Assembly: GCF_004359985.1 (NCBI RefSeq)
Contig: NZ_SMRO01000001.1
Span: 2,022,193-2,086,192, forward strand
Source of the DNA: Paraburkholderia flava
Lineage (GTDB): Bacteria; Pseudomonadota; Gammaproteobacteria; Burkholderiales; Burkholderiaceae
Reading direction: 5' to 3'
DNA: 64,000 bases
The notes below the pieces were generated by a model. That model had not been told where the DNA came from. It was given only the letters and a program-made list of their open reading frames with translations, and did not search any database. The translations under genes and the position numbers were made by a program. Shown piece after piece: positions 9,533 through 17,351 of this stretch; within the stretch, counting starts at the first letter, position 1, and each line of letters opens with the position of its first letter.

Positions 9533-9941
9533 ATATGTGTTTCTGTTGAACACCGCGCAGAAGGCGTTGCAGCGCTATCTGGAGCGGCAGGTCAGCGAGC
9601 AGTCCGGAGCGAGCGTCGCGCAGGCGGCGGCGCTGTTCGTGCTGCAGCGCCAGGACGGCGCGTTGAGCGGCGAGGTCGCGGTCGCGCTGGATATCGCGCC
9701 GTCGGCGATGACGGGACTCGCGGACCGGATGGTGAAGGGCGGGCTAATCGAACGGCGCGCGGACGAGGACGATGGGCGCAACAGTCGTTTGTGGCTGACG
9801 AAGGCGGGTCGCGCGGCGGCGGTGTCGGCGACGAAGCAACTTGGGCCGCTCAATGCAAAGCTGACCGATGGGTTCGACGATCGTGAGCTTGAGGTGGTGT
9901 GTCGCTGGCTTGCTGCGGTGCGTGAGCGGTTTGGGAGTTAG
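9516..9941 (+). CDS. MarR-family transcriptional regulator
   Basis: The 141-residue winged-helix protein has the MarR layout: helix-turn-helix at about residues 45-70 (LSGEVAVALDIAPSAMTGLADRMV) and the wing (ERRADEDDGRNSRLWLT). The ATG at 9516 overlaps the end of the hydrolase gene by 17 bp, so translation is probably coupled; the frame is open upstream, but earlier starts lack family residues. The 8601-8643 palindromes are the likely binding sites, giving autorepression of the two-gene operon (inference). Confidence 0.85.
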   Translation: MAQDRRYVFLLNTAQKALQRYLERQVSEQSGASVAQAAALFVLQRQDGALSGEVAVALDIAPSAMTGLADRMVKGGLIERRADEDDGRNSRLWLTKAGRAAAVSATKQLGPLNAKLTDGFDDRELEVVCRWLAAVRERFGS

Positions 9942-9973
9942 GTCGCGCGACGATGCGTGTCTGTCCTTCCGGG

Positions 9974-10531
9974 TCAGATGCGCGACCGCTGCCACTCTTT
10001 TCTGAGTAGCCCGTACACCCACGTATCCGATACGTCGCCATCCACGATGCAATCCTCTCGCAGCGTACCTTCGTGGACAAATCCGAGCTTCTCCAGCACG
10101 CGGGCCGATGCGCTGTTGCGCGTATCGGCTTCGGACTGGACACGGTTCAGGTCCAGTGTATCGAAAGCCCATTGCAGCACGGCGTGTGCCGCTTCGGTCG
10201 CGAAGCCATGGCCCCATGCGGCGTCGTCGAGACAGTAGCCGAGCTTCGCGCTGCGATAGTCCGGATTCCATTGGCCCAGACTGCACCAGCCGATGAAAGC
10301 ACCGTCCGCGACACGCTCGATAGCGAGCCTCGCGCCCGTGCCTTCCTGTTCGATCTGCCCGCACATCGCGATGAAGCGTTCTGCCTGCGCGCGCGTCTTC
10401 CAGGGCGGCGTGTCCCAGTAGCGCAATACGCGGGCGTTGCTTTGCAGCGCGAAAATGGCGTCCGTATCGGCTTCCGTGAAGGCGCGCAGTAGCAGGCGAG
10501 AGGTATGCAGCGTCGGCGTTGCTAAAGACAT
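9974..10531 (-). CDS. GNAT N-acetyltransferase, RimJ/RimL type
   Basis: The 185-residue protein matches the Acetyltransf_3 family: RLLLRAFTEADTDAIF near the N-terminus, acetyl-CoA loop WGHGFATEA in the centre, and NSASARVLEKLGF(V)HEG towards the end. Family members acetylate ribosomal N-termini, amino-acid amines or antibiotics; the substrate here is unknown. The chosen ATG at 10531 gives the standard N-terminus; the frame is open further upstream but overlaps the next gene. It is convergent with the MarR gene (32 bp apart) and lies 56 bp downstream of the DUF2182 gene. Confidence 0.85.
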   Translation of the reverse strand: MSLATPTLHTSRLLLRAFTEADTDAIFALQSNARVLRYWDTPPWKTRAQAERFIAMCGQIEQEGTGARLAIERVADGAFIGWCSLGQWNPDYRSAKLGYCLDDAAWGHGFATEAAHAVLQWAFDTLDLNRVQSEADTRNSASARVLEKLGFVHEGTLREDCIVDGDVSDTWVYGLLRKEWQRSRI

Positions 10532-10587
10532 GGGTGCAGGCCGTTGGAGAAAAGGTTGCGGCGGTTCGGTCACCACTGTGAGAAGCA

Positions 10588-11379
10588 TCATACGACACCG
10601 ATCAATCGCGCGATCATGAAGAAGCCTACGCCGATCGCGACGATACCGGTCGCGTGCGCGACACGCTCGCCCGCCGGCAGGAGACGTTCGGCTGCGATGG
10701 CCGCGGTGACCAAAGCCATTGCGCGTAGATCCATCATCCCGACGGCAAGCAGGACTGCCGTGGGTCCCGCACAGCAACAGACGCAATGTAGCCCCATGCG
10801 CAAACCGTATTGCCATGCGCTGCGGGCGTCCGTGGTCGTGCGCTGATCGTCTCGCCACGCATGGCGGCAACACGCGAGCCGCCGCGCCTTCCACGCAGTG
10901 AACTGACCCGCGCCAGCGATCAGCACGACGCCAGCGGCCCCAATCGGCACGACGTGCGCGAGCCTCGGCGCATGCATGACGAGCGCGGCCAACGCGACGC
11001 CCAGCGGAAACACCGCGATGCCGAACGCGGCCCACACCGTGAGGTACGCCATGCCGACGTAGACGGTCCTCCGGTTCGCGTGCGTCTCGCAGGTCGCTCG
11101 GTATCGCCACAACGTCGGCGCGATGACGGGCAACATCATCGCCGTCATCATCGCGATCCACATCCGCACGAACGACACCGCAGCGTCGATCCACGTTCGC
11201 CCGCACATGCGTGTCCACATCGGCGACATTGTCCAGCCGCTAGGCATCGGCATGTCGCTCATCGTGGACATCGACGTGTGTGCTGCGAACGTCGCGACCA
11301 GCGCTGCAAGAAGCAGCAGCGCCATTGCGACGACGAAGCCACGACCTGACCCTACGCGCACGAATCCGACGCGGTTCAT
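10588..11379 (-). CDS. DUF2182 integral membrane protein
   Basis: The 263-residue protein has about six hydrophobic segments, starting with VAMALLLLAALVATFAA after a short basic N-terminus. Methionine/histidine-rich loops (SDMPMPSGWTMSPMW) and a cysteine cluster (GLHCVCCCAGPTAVLL, GMMDLRAM) are typical of DUF2182, described as predicted metal-binding membrane proteins. It starts 8 bp after the stop of the DUF899 gene, so the two are surely co-transcribed. A role in copper or other metal handling is inference only. Confidence 0.85.
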   Translation of the reverse strand: MNRVGFVRVGSGRGFVVAMALLLLAALVATFAAHTSMSTMSDMPMPSGWTMSPMWTRMCGRTWIDAAVSFVRMWIAMMTAMMLPVIAPTLWRYRATCETHANRRTVYVGMAYLTVWAAFGIAVFPLGVALAALVMHAPRLAHVVPIGAAGVVLIAGAGQFTAWKARRLACCRHAWRDDQRTTTDARSAWQYGLRMGLHCVCCCAGPTAVLLAVGMMDLRAMALVTAAIAAERLLPAGERVAHATGIVAIGVGFFMIARLIGVV

Positions 11380-11387
11380 CGCACGCC

Positions 11388-12155
11388 TTACCGCTTCGCG
11401 TATTCGTCATGCCGACGCCACCACACACCCGTCTCGTTGCGTCCCTTCGGCGCGTGATCGAGCCACTGATACATCCCCCACAACCCATCGAGTCCGCGCG
11501 CGAAAGTCGAATACGTGTGATACACGACACCGTTTTCGAGCACGAACGCGCTCAAGCCCGGGCGATCGCGCGAATACGTCGATGCGTCGGTGCCGCACGT
11601 GGCCGCGAACTCGACGACGGGCGGCGGTACCGGCGTCGCATCCATCGCGTGACCGCCGCGCTGGTAGTTGTAATCGATCGAGCCGTCGCGTTGCTGCTGC
11701 TCGGTGAACGACACGTTGAAGTCGAAATTGAAATCGCTGCCGACCGACGATGCCCACGGAAACGTCCAGCCCATTCTCTGCCGGTATTCGTGCAGCTTCG
11801 CGAACGGCGCACGCGATACGGCCGTGAGCATTACGTCGTGATTCGCGAGATGCACGGCAATGCCGTCGAAGCCGTCCGCGATCGCCGAGCACGACGGACA
11901 TCCCGCCTTGTAGTCGGGGCCGAACATGAAGTGATAGACGAGCAGCTGTGAGCGTCCCGCGAACAGATCCTTCAGCGATACGTTGCCCGTGCCGGTCTCG
12001 AATCGATAGGTCTTGTCGACGCGAACCCACGGCAACGCCTGGCGTTGTTGAGCGAGTGCGTCGCTGCGTCGCGTGAATTCCTTTTCTGCTTCGAGCAGGT
12101 CGAGCCGTGCGGTCAGCCATGCTTCGCGCGTGGTGGTGGGATGCGTGGTCGTCAT
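11388..12155 (-). CDS. DUF899 family thioredoxin-like protein
   Basis: The 255-residue DUF899 protein has the family blocks LPWVRVDKTYRFE, the thioredoxin-like CxxC in YKAGCPSCSAIADGF, and FPWASSVGSDFNFDFNVSF. It has no signal peptide. The family has a thioredoxin fold but no agreed reaction. It is first of a two- or three-gene unit with the DUF2182 protein (8-bp gap) and possibly the acetyltransferase, and is divergent from the TPR/winged-helix regulator at 12279, 123 bp away. A redox role linked to the metal-binding membrane partner is plausible but unproven. Confidence 0.85.
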   Translation of the reverse strand: MTTTHPTTTREAWLTARLDLLEAEKEFTRRSDALAQQRQALPWVRVDKTYRFETGTGNVSLKDLFAGRSQLLVYHFMFGPDYKAGCPSCSAIADGFDGIAVHLANHDVMLTAVSRAPFAKLHEYRQRMGWTFPWASSVGSDFNFDFNVSFTEQQQRDGSIDYNYQRGGHAMDATPVPPPVVEFAATCGTDASTYSRDRPGLSAFVLENGVVYHTYSTFARGLDGLWGMYQWLDHAPKGRNETGVWWRRHDEYAKR

Positions 12156-12278
12156 GTGTTGCTCCGTTCGGTTAAGTCGTCATTCGCATGGTTTGCAAGG
12201 CGACGGACGTTGAGGGGTCGTGTGTTAGATTAGTTCTCGACCTCGAACGGTGGGAGTGACAAGTGTGGCGGGATTCCG

Positions 12279-13502
12279 ATGGACTCGCTGATCAACGCTG
12301 CAGCGCATGCGCTTGCGTCGGGTGATCCGCTCGGCGCGCTGAATCGCGTGGCGTTGCGCGACGATGCGCCGGCGCTCGCGCTGCGCGGCATCGCGATGGC
12401 GCAACTGGGCGATCTGGATCGCGCGAAGACATTGCTGCGCCGCGCCGCGCGTGCATTCGGTCCGAAAGAGGCGGTGGCCCGCGCACGCTGCGTTGTCGCC
12501 GAGGCCGAAGTCGCGCTCGTATCGCGCGATCTGAACTGGCCTGTCAAAGCGCTCGATACTGCACGCACGACGCTCGAAGCGCACGGCGATCGCGTGAATG
12601 CTGCGCATGCGCGATATCTGGAAGTCAGGCGTCTATTGCTGATCGGACGTCTCGACGACGCCGAACTGATGCTCGACGGTCTTGCGTCCGCCGGCCCTCT
12701 GCCGCATGCGTTGAGCGCTGCGCACGAACTGGTCGTCGCGGGGATCGCGATGCGGCGTCTGCGTACGCAGTCCGCACGCGCCGCGCTCGAACGTGCCGCA
12801 CACGCGGCTCGCCGCGCGGGCATCGCGGCGTTGTGCGCGGAAGTCGACGACGTATCGCACATTCTGAATACGCCCGCCGCACGTCTGATCTCGCAAGGTC
12901 ACGAACGGCTGCTGTTGCTCGACGAAGTCGAAGCGCTGCTCGAGTCGACGGTACTGGTCGTAGACGCATGCCGTTACACGGTGCGCGATGCGCACCATAC
13001 GGTGTCGCTCGCACGGCGGCCAGTGTTGTTCACGCTTGCCCGCGAGCTGGCGCAAGCGTGGCCTCACGATGTGTCGCGCGACACGCTGATCGCGCGTGCA
13101 TTCAGGACGAAGCATGCCGACGAGTCGCATCGTGCGCGGCTGCGTGTCGAGATCGGCCGGTTGCGTGCGATGCTGCGGCCGCTCGCACGCGTGAATGCGA
13201 CGCCGCGTGGCTTTGTGCTGCTGCCCGCCGATGCGCAGGAAGTCGCCGTATTGGCGCGGCCCGTAGAAGAAGCGCATGCGACGGTGCTCGCGTTTCTCTC
13301 CGATGGCGGTTCGTGGTCGAGTTCGGCGCTCGCGCTGGCGCTCGGCACGAGCCAGCGCACCGCGCAGCGTGCGCTCGACGCGCTGGCGGCCACGGACAAG
13401 GTGCAGTCGTTCGGTCGCGGACGGGCGCGTCGCTGGACTACGCCGCCGGTGCCGGGATTCGCGACGACCTTGTTACTCCCCGCTCCGCTGCCGGGCGATT
13501 AG
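12279..13502 (+). CDS. TPR / winged-helix transcriptional regulator
   Basis: I do not recognise a named homologue. The 407-residue protein has an alanine-rich, all-helical TPR-like N-terminal part (about residues 1-200) and then two apparent DNA-binding modules. The first, about residues 235-310 (SLARRPVLFTLARELA to LRVEIGRLRAML), resembles an OmpR-type winged helix. The second, about residues 335-385 (SALALALGTSQRTAQRALDAL), resembles a classic helix-turn-helix. It is divergent from the DUF899-DUF2182 operon and followed 41 bp later by a beta-propeller gene. It probably controls one or both; the signal is unknown. Confidence 0.65.
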   Translation: MDSLINAAAHALASGDPLGALNRVALRDDAPALALRGIAMAQLGDLDRAKTLLRRAARAFGPKEAVARARCVVAEAEVALVSRDLNWPVKALDTARTTLEAHGDRVNAAHARYLEVRRLLLIGRLDDAELMLDGLASAGPLPHALSAAHELVVAGIAMRRLRTQSARAALERAAHAARRAGIAALCAEVDDVSHILNTPAARLISQGHERLLLLDEVEALLESTVLVVDACRYTVRDAHHTVSLARRPVLFTLARELAQAWPHDVSRDTLIARAFRTKHADESHRARLRVEIGRLRAMLRPLARVNATPRGFVLLPADAQEVAVLARPVEEAHATVLAFLSDGGSWSSSALALALGTSQRTAQRALDALAATDKVQSFGRGRARRWTTPPVPGFATTLLLPAPLPGD

Positions 13503-13543
13503 GATGGAATCATTCATCATCCACCATCGAAGAGGACCGGGAC

Positions 13544-14212
13544 ATGAAACGATCGCCAGCAGAAATCATCCGTGAATATGGGCCTTTTCCGGGCGTCGAC
13601 TTCGTGCACGGCGTCAGCTACGACGGCCGGCAGATGTGGATCGCGACCGGCGGCACGTTGAGCGCGCTCGATCCCGCGAGCGGCGAGACGCAGCGTTCGC
13701 TCGACGTCGCCGCACATGCGGGCACTGCATTCGACGGCCAGCACCTGTTCCAGATCGTCGAGAATCGCATCGAGAAAATCGATCCGCAGACCGGCGACGT
13801 GCTCGCGACGATTCCATCACCTGGAGGAGGCGGCGACTCGGGGCTCGCATGGGCCGAAGGGACGTTGTGGGTCGGGCAGTATCGCGAGCGGAAGATTCAT
13901 CAGATCGATCCCGCGACTGGCAAGATCCTGCGCACGATCGAATCGAACCGCTTCGTGACCGGCGTCACGTGGGTCGACGGCGAACTGTGGCACGGCACGT
14001 GGGAGGGTGATCAAAGCGATCTGCGGCACGTCGATCCGCGTTCGGGCAACGTGCTGGAGAGTCTGGACATGCCGGACGGCACCATGGTGTCGGGGCTCGA
14101 GTCCGATGGCGGCGAGCGGTTTTACTGCGGCGGCGGAAGTAGCGGGAAGGTGCGGGCGATTCGCCGGCCGCGGAAGGATGCCAAAGGTGCCGCTGGTTCC
14201 ACGGGCGAGTAA
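13544..14212 (+). CDS. Beta-propeller protein (glutamine cyclotransferase-like)
   Basis: The 222-residue protein has four or five repeated blade motifs of the pattern DG-LW---YxxxxIxxIDPxTGxxLxTI (for example QIDPATGKILRTIESNRFVTGVTW written in two blades). This resembles bacterial glutamine-cyclotransferase-like/Vgb propellers. No signal peptide is visible. The ATG at 13544 follows AGAGGACCGGGAC, a usable ribosome site; the frame is open upstream but that part is antisense-like and overlaps the regulator. A cytoplasmic sensor or lactonase role is possible; no catalytic residues can be assigned. Confidence 0.7.
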   Translation: MKRSPAEIIREYGPFPGVDFVHGVSYDGRQMWIATGGTLSALDPASGETQRSLDVAAHAGTAFDGQHLFQIVENRIEKIDPQTGDVLATIPSPGGGGDSGLAWAEGTLWVGQYRERKIHQIDPATGKILRTIESNRFVTGVTWVDGELWHGTWEGDQSDLRHVDPRSGNVLESLDMPDGTMVSGLESDGGERFYCGGGSSGKVRAIRRPRKDAKGAAGSTGE

Positions 14213-14226
14213 GCAGACACGTCGTG

Positions 14227-14257
14227 TGTGCGGCGCGAGGCAACGAGCGGCCGCACA
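14227..14257. terminator. Weak hairpin between convergent genes
   Basis: TGTGCGGC (14227-14234) pairs with GCCGCACA (14250-14257) around a 15-nt loop in the gap between the convergent propeller and quinone-reductase genes. There is no T-tract, so termination is only suggested by position. Confidence 0.3.
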
Positions 14258-14326
14258 TCCGTCGCGCGCCGCTGTCGTGGAGTGACAGACGTGCGCGTGC
14301 CGCGCTGTATGTTCGCATGACGTGTA

Positions 14327-15292
14327 TCACGGCCGCACACCGGTCGTGAACACGGTCCGCGCTGAACTTTCGTTATCGGCCCAGTGCTGTTCGACCTGCG
14401 ATAGCGGCACCGCTTTCGTCGCGATCCTGAAGCCGGATGGAACCGTTGCGCGGAGCAATTCCCCGATTGCTTTCACGATGCGCGGTAGCGGAATGCTGCC
14501 GATCCCGCTGCCCATGAGTTCGATCGGCGATGAACGCAGTACGGCGCTCGGCAGCGTGATGGCGGGTGCACTGATGGCGCCGATCTGAACGAAGCGGACC
14601 GCCACTGCCTCTGCTGCTGCTTTCGCGGCAGACGCCAGCAACACCTCCGCGCTGGGTCCCCACAGGTAATCGAGTACGACGCCGACACCCGCATGGAAAT
14701 GGGCCTCGCATTCGCTTGCGAGCCTTTTCCCGTCTTGCGTGAGGTCGATCGTCGCGTCGGCGCCGATCGTTCGCAGAGCGGCCAGCGCTTCCGCATTCCG
14801 GCCGGTGGCAATGACTTTGCTCGCGCCCAGGTGTTTCGCGACCTGGACTGCGAGCCGACCCGATACGCCCGTCGCGCCGTTGATCAGCACCGTCTCGCCT
14901 TTCACCAGTTTGGCTCGCTCGACCAGCGCGGCCCATGACGACATACCCGGGATCGCGATGGCTGCCGCCGTCACGTCGTCGAGTTCCGCCGGCAACGGAA
15001 CGCAGTGTGTGCTCTTGACGACGCAGTATTCGGCCATCCCGCCATACGGTGCTTCCGGTAGAACGAAATAGACGCGCGTGCCGTCCTCGCGCGTACCCGT
15101 GCCGTCGACACCAGGCACGAAAGGAAGCTTGCCTGACGCGCTATAGTGCTTGCCCGATGCGCGACTCTTCGTGACGTGGCTCAGTGCGGACGCAGCGACG
15201 GCGATGCGTGTGGTGCCTTCGGCCGCGGACGGCTCGGCGAAATCTTCATAGACCGGCGTTGCACCGGATTCCTTAACGAGTGCTGCTTTCAT
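14327..15292 (-). CDS. Quinone oxidoreductase-like zinc-free MDR protein
   Basis: The 321-residue medium-chain dehydrogenase/reductase has a GroES-like N-terminal half (VPGVDGTGTREDG, GGMAEYCVV) and a Rossmann half with NGATGVSGRLAVQVAKHLGA. The structural and catalytic zinc cysteines are absent, as in NADPH:quinone reductases. The ATG at 15292 is preceded by AAAGGAGAG; an upstream in-frame start has no such site. It is divergent from a MarR gene with a palindrome in between, a layout typical of quinone- or electrophile-induced reductases (inference). Confidence 0.85.
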   Translation of the reverse strand: MKAALVKESGATPVYEDFAEPSAAEGTTRIAVAASALSHVTKSRASGKHYSASGKLPFVPGVDGTGTREDGTRVYFVLPEAPYGGMAEYCVVKSTHCVPLPAELDDVTAAAIAIPGMSSWAALVERAKLVKGETVLINGATGVSGRLAVQVAKHLGASKVIATGRNAEALAALRTIGADATIDLTQDGKRLASECEAHFHAGVGVVLDYLWGPSAEVLLASAAKAAAEAVAVRFVQIGAISAPAITLPSAVLRSSPIELMGSGIGSIPLPRIVKAIGELLRATVPSGFRIATKAVPLSQVEQHWADNESSARTVFTTGVRP

Positions 15293-15374
15293 GCGTGCTC
15301 TCCTTTGCGAGGCAGGGATGGCGATGCAGCCAGGACAAGATGCTGAAGCGTACCGCACGGCTCACCGAATATGC

Positions 15375-15387
15375 GTGTATTATACAC
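15375..15387. promoter_or_regulatory. Palindrome between quinone reductase and MarR genes
   Basis: GTGTATTATACAC is a perfect 13-bp odd palindrome in the 128-bp divergent gap, 33 bp before the MarR ATG; A/T flanks at 15371-15372 and 15390-15391 also pair. It is the best candidate MarR operator and overlaps the AT-rich promoter zone of both genes. Confidence 0.65.
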
Positions 15388-15420
15388 ATATAATGAAATT
15401 GCCCCAGGAGTCGAATTGCG

Positions 15421-15873
15421 ATGAGGAAGGAGATCCGCGAGTTACGCGAAGCGATGCTGGATCTGACCGGCGTCATCAATCGGCCGCAGCCCGACGCAGC
15501 GCTGATCGAGGCGGCAGGTGTCGACCTGGACCGCGCGCTGTTTCCGCTGCTGGCCCGAATTGCGCGGCTGGGGCCGCTGGGTATCGTCGAACTTGCCGAA
15601 CTGGCGGGGCGCGATTACAGCACGGTCAGTCGGCAGGTCGCGAAACTGGAAAGCCTGGGGCTGGTTGCGCGTTGTCCGAGTCCCGAAGACGGGCGCGTGA
15701 AGGCGGCAATCATCACGGAGCAGGGACGCACGATGACGCGGTCGCTGGATGCTGCGCGCCAGAAGCTGATCGAAAAAATGCTCGTCGATTGGGAGCCCGA
15801 CGACGTGCGCACGCTTGCGCATCTACTGCGCAGATTTGCAGACGATGCGCTAAAGTGGGTCGGGACGTTGTAG
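15421..15873 (+). CDS. MarR-family transcriptional regulator
   Basis: The 150-residue winged-helix protein has the helix-turn-helix at about residues 57-82 (LGIVELAELAGRDYSTVSRQVAKLE) and wing ARCPSPEDGRVKAAIITEQG. The start ATG follows CCAGGAGTCGAATTGCG. It is divergent from the quinone-reductase-like gene, which it most likely represses through the GTGTATTATACAC palindrome. Lack of cysteines in the visible sensor helices argues against a thiol switch, so a small phenolic or quinone ligand is the more likely signal (inference). Confidence 0.85.
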   Translation: MRKEIRELREAMLDLTGVINRPQPDAALIEAAGVDLDRALFPLLARIARLGPLGIVELAELAGRDYSTVSRQVAKLESLGLVARCPSPEDGRVKAAIITEQGRTMTRSLDAARQKLIEKMLVDWEPDDVRTLAHLLRRFADDALKWVGTL

Positions 15874-16292
15874 GGTTTTCTCGACGCTGCAGATCGGCAT
15901 GGCTGCCGCCGCATCGCGCGGTTTATGCGGCTACGCAGCCTCGACAAAAAAAAGGCCAATTACCGCGAAGGCTTCTTCGCTTTCGCTTGAGCTTTCGGTT
16001 TCGCCCCAGCCATCGTGCTCTTCGCCGAAGTAGCCACCGGATTCCGTTCGAAGCAATCGGCAGGAATGTGGGCGACGCGCAGCGCAGCGGCGACGCGTTG
16101 CTCACGCACCTCGACACCGGACTCGCGCAGCAAACTGCCGCCGCGCAACGCGCACTCGATACCGCGCATGCGACGTGGCAGCAGGATGCGCCGCTGCGCG
16201 TCGATATGCAGCAGGCGTTCGCGCAACTGATGCAGACGTTGCGCAACCTCGGTCAACGAAATTAGCCGCGTGATGCTATATCAACCCGCCGG
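15874..16292. other. 419-bp gap, possible decayed gene
   Basis: The gap lies between a MarR stop and the end of a convergent LysR gene. Its first 180 bp show no gene-like frame; an A-run with CCAATTACCG follows at about 15947. The right part holds a short, codon-biased frame reported separately. No promoter or clear terminator is seen. Confidence 0.5.
16068..16265 (+). CDS. Possible small helical protein or gene remnant
   Basis: A GTG at 16068 opens a 65-residue frame ending at TAG 16263-16265. Its translation is rich in Ala, Gln and Leu (ALLTHLDTGLAQQTAAAQR, then MQQAFAQLMQTLRNLGQ), looks amphipathic-helical and uses GC-ending codons. A weak CAGGAA lies just upstream. It could be a genuine small protein or the C-terminal remnant of a larger phasin-like or coiled protein whose front has decayed. 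Another frame on the opposite strand ends in a Lys/Ala tail, so the coding strand is not certain. Confidence 0.3.
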   Translation: MGDAQRSGDALLTHLDTGLAQQTAAAQRALDTAHATWQQDAPLRVDMQQAFAQLMQTLRNLGQRN

Positions 16293-17210
16293 TCAACCCG
16301 CCGTGGCACCGGTGAGTGCCGCTATCCGCGCACGCAGCAGAGGCACCACGAAGTTGATGAACGCACGCAGCTTCAACGGCAGCGGCGCTTGCCCCTTGTG
16401 CACGAGACTGATTGGCAGCGGCGCCGATTCGAACGCATCGAGCACGATGCGAAGCGCGTTGTCGCGTACCGCGTCTGCGACCTGGTAGGACAGCACGCGG
16501 ATCAATCCCGCTCCCAGAAGCGCGGCTGTAATCGCGGCCTCTGCCGTATTGACTTCGAGCCGCGAACGCACGGGCACGGACACCTCTGCCTTGCCGGACC
16601 CGAAAACCCAAGCACGCTTTGACGCAAGGACCTCGAAGGTGATGCACTCGTGCGCGGCGAGATCACGCGGTTTGGCCGGCACGCCATGCGCGTCCAGATA
16701 GTCCGGACTCGCACACACGACACGACGAACCGTCCCGACGCCCGCCGCCACGAGCGTGCTGTCGGGCAACTCGCCGATGCGGACCGCGACGTCGGCCTGC
16801 TCTTCCATCAGATGCACGACGCGATCCGTCAGCACGAGGCGCACGTTGATCTCCGGATACTGCGCGAGAAATTCCGTGATCACCGGCACCACGTGCAGGC
16901 GTCCGAACACGATCGGTGCCGTGACGACGAGTTCGCCTTTCGGCGTGGTGTACTCGCCGGTCGCGGCACGCTCGGCTTCGCCGATTTCTTCAAGAATGCG
17001 TCGGCAGGCGGCCACGTAGGACGTCCCGGCTTCCGTCAGCGAAAGCAGTCGCGTCGTCCGATGCAGCAGACGGGTCTTCAGATGGGACTCCAGTTCGCTG
17101 ACCTTGCGGCTGACCGTCGGCAGTGGCACACCGAGCCGGCGCGCGGCAGCCGACAGACTGCCCGAATCGACCACCGTCACGAAGATGGACATGGATTCGA
17201 CAAGGTTCAT
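16293..17210 (-). CDS. LysR-family regulator divergent from MFS gene
   Basis: The 305-residue protein begins with a standard LysR domain (MNLVESMSIFVTVVDSGS, then LPTVSRKVSELESHL, LLHRTTR) and has an effector domain typical of the CrgA/DmlR-type subgroup (VTAPIVFGRLHVVP, LLGAGLIRVLSYQ). It is divergent from an MFS exporter gene 141 bp away, the usual place for its target. The inducer is unknown. Confidence 0.88.
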   Translation of the reverse strand: MNLVESMSIFVTVVDSGSLSAAARRLGVPLPTVSRKVSELESHLKTRLLHRTTRLLSLTEAGTSYVAACRRILEEIGEAERAATGEYTTPKGELVVTAPIVFGRLHVVPVITEFLAQYPEINVRLVLTDRVVHLMEEQADVAVRIGELPDSTLVAAGVGTVRRVVCASPDYLDAHGVPAKPRDLAAHECITFEVLASKRAWVFGSGKAEVSVPVRSRLEVNTAEAAITAALLGAGLIRVLSYQVADAVRDNALRIVLDAFESAPLPISLVHKGQAPLPLKLRAFINFVVPLLRARIAALTGATAG

Positions 17211-17351
17211 GGGCCTACCAGATAATGAAAGAATGATTCTTGATCGTGCGGGATTCTCTTTATAAATGCAAGCGCATAACCTTGGGCATCGACTCCCGGA
17301 TCGCAGCGTGTCGCTACCGATCCGGGGACATTCAAGCCCAAGGAGAATGCC

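Noticed and set aside
12833..13543. Upstream extension of the beta-propeller protein
   Set aside because: It overlaps the regulator gene in another frame, is Arg/Ala-rich, and the ATG at 13544 has a ribosome site and begins the family sequence.
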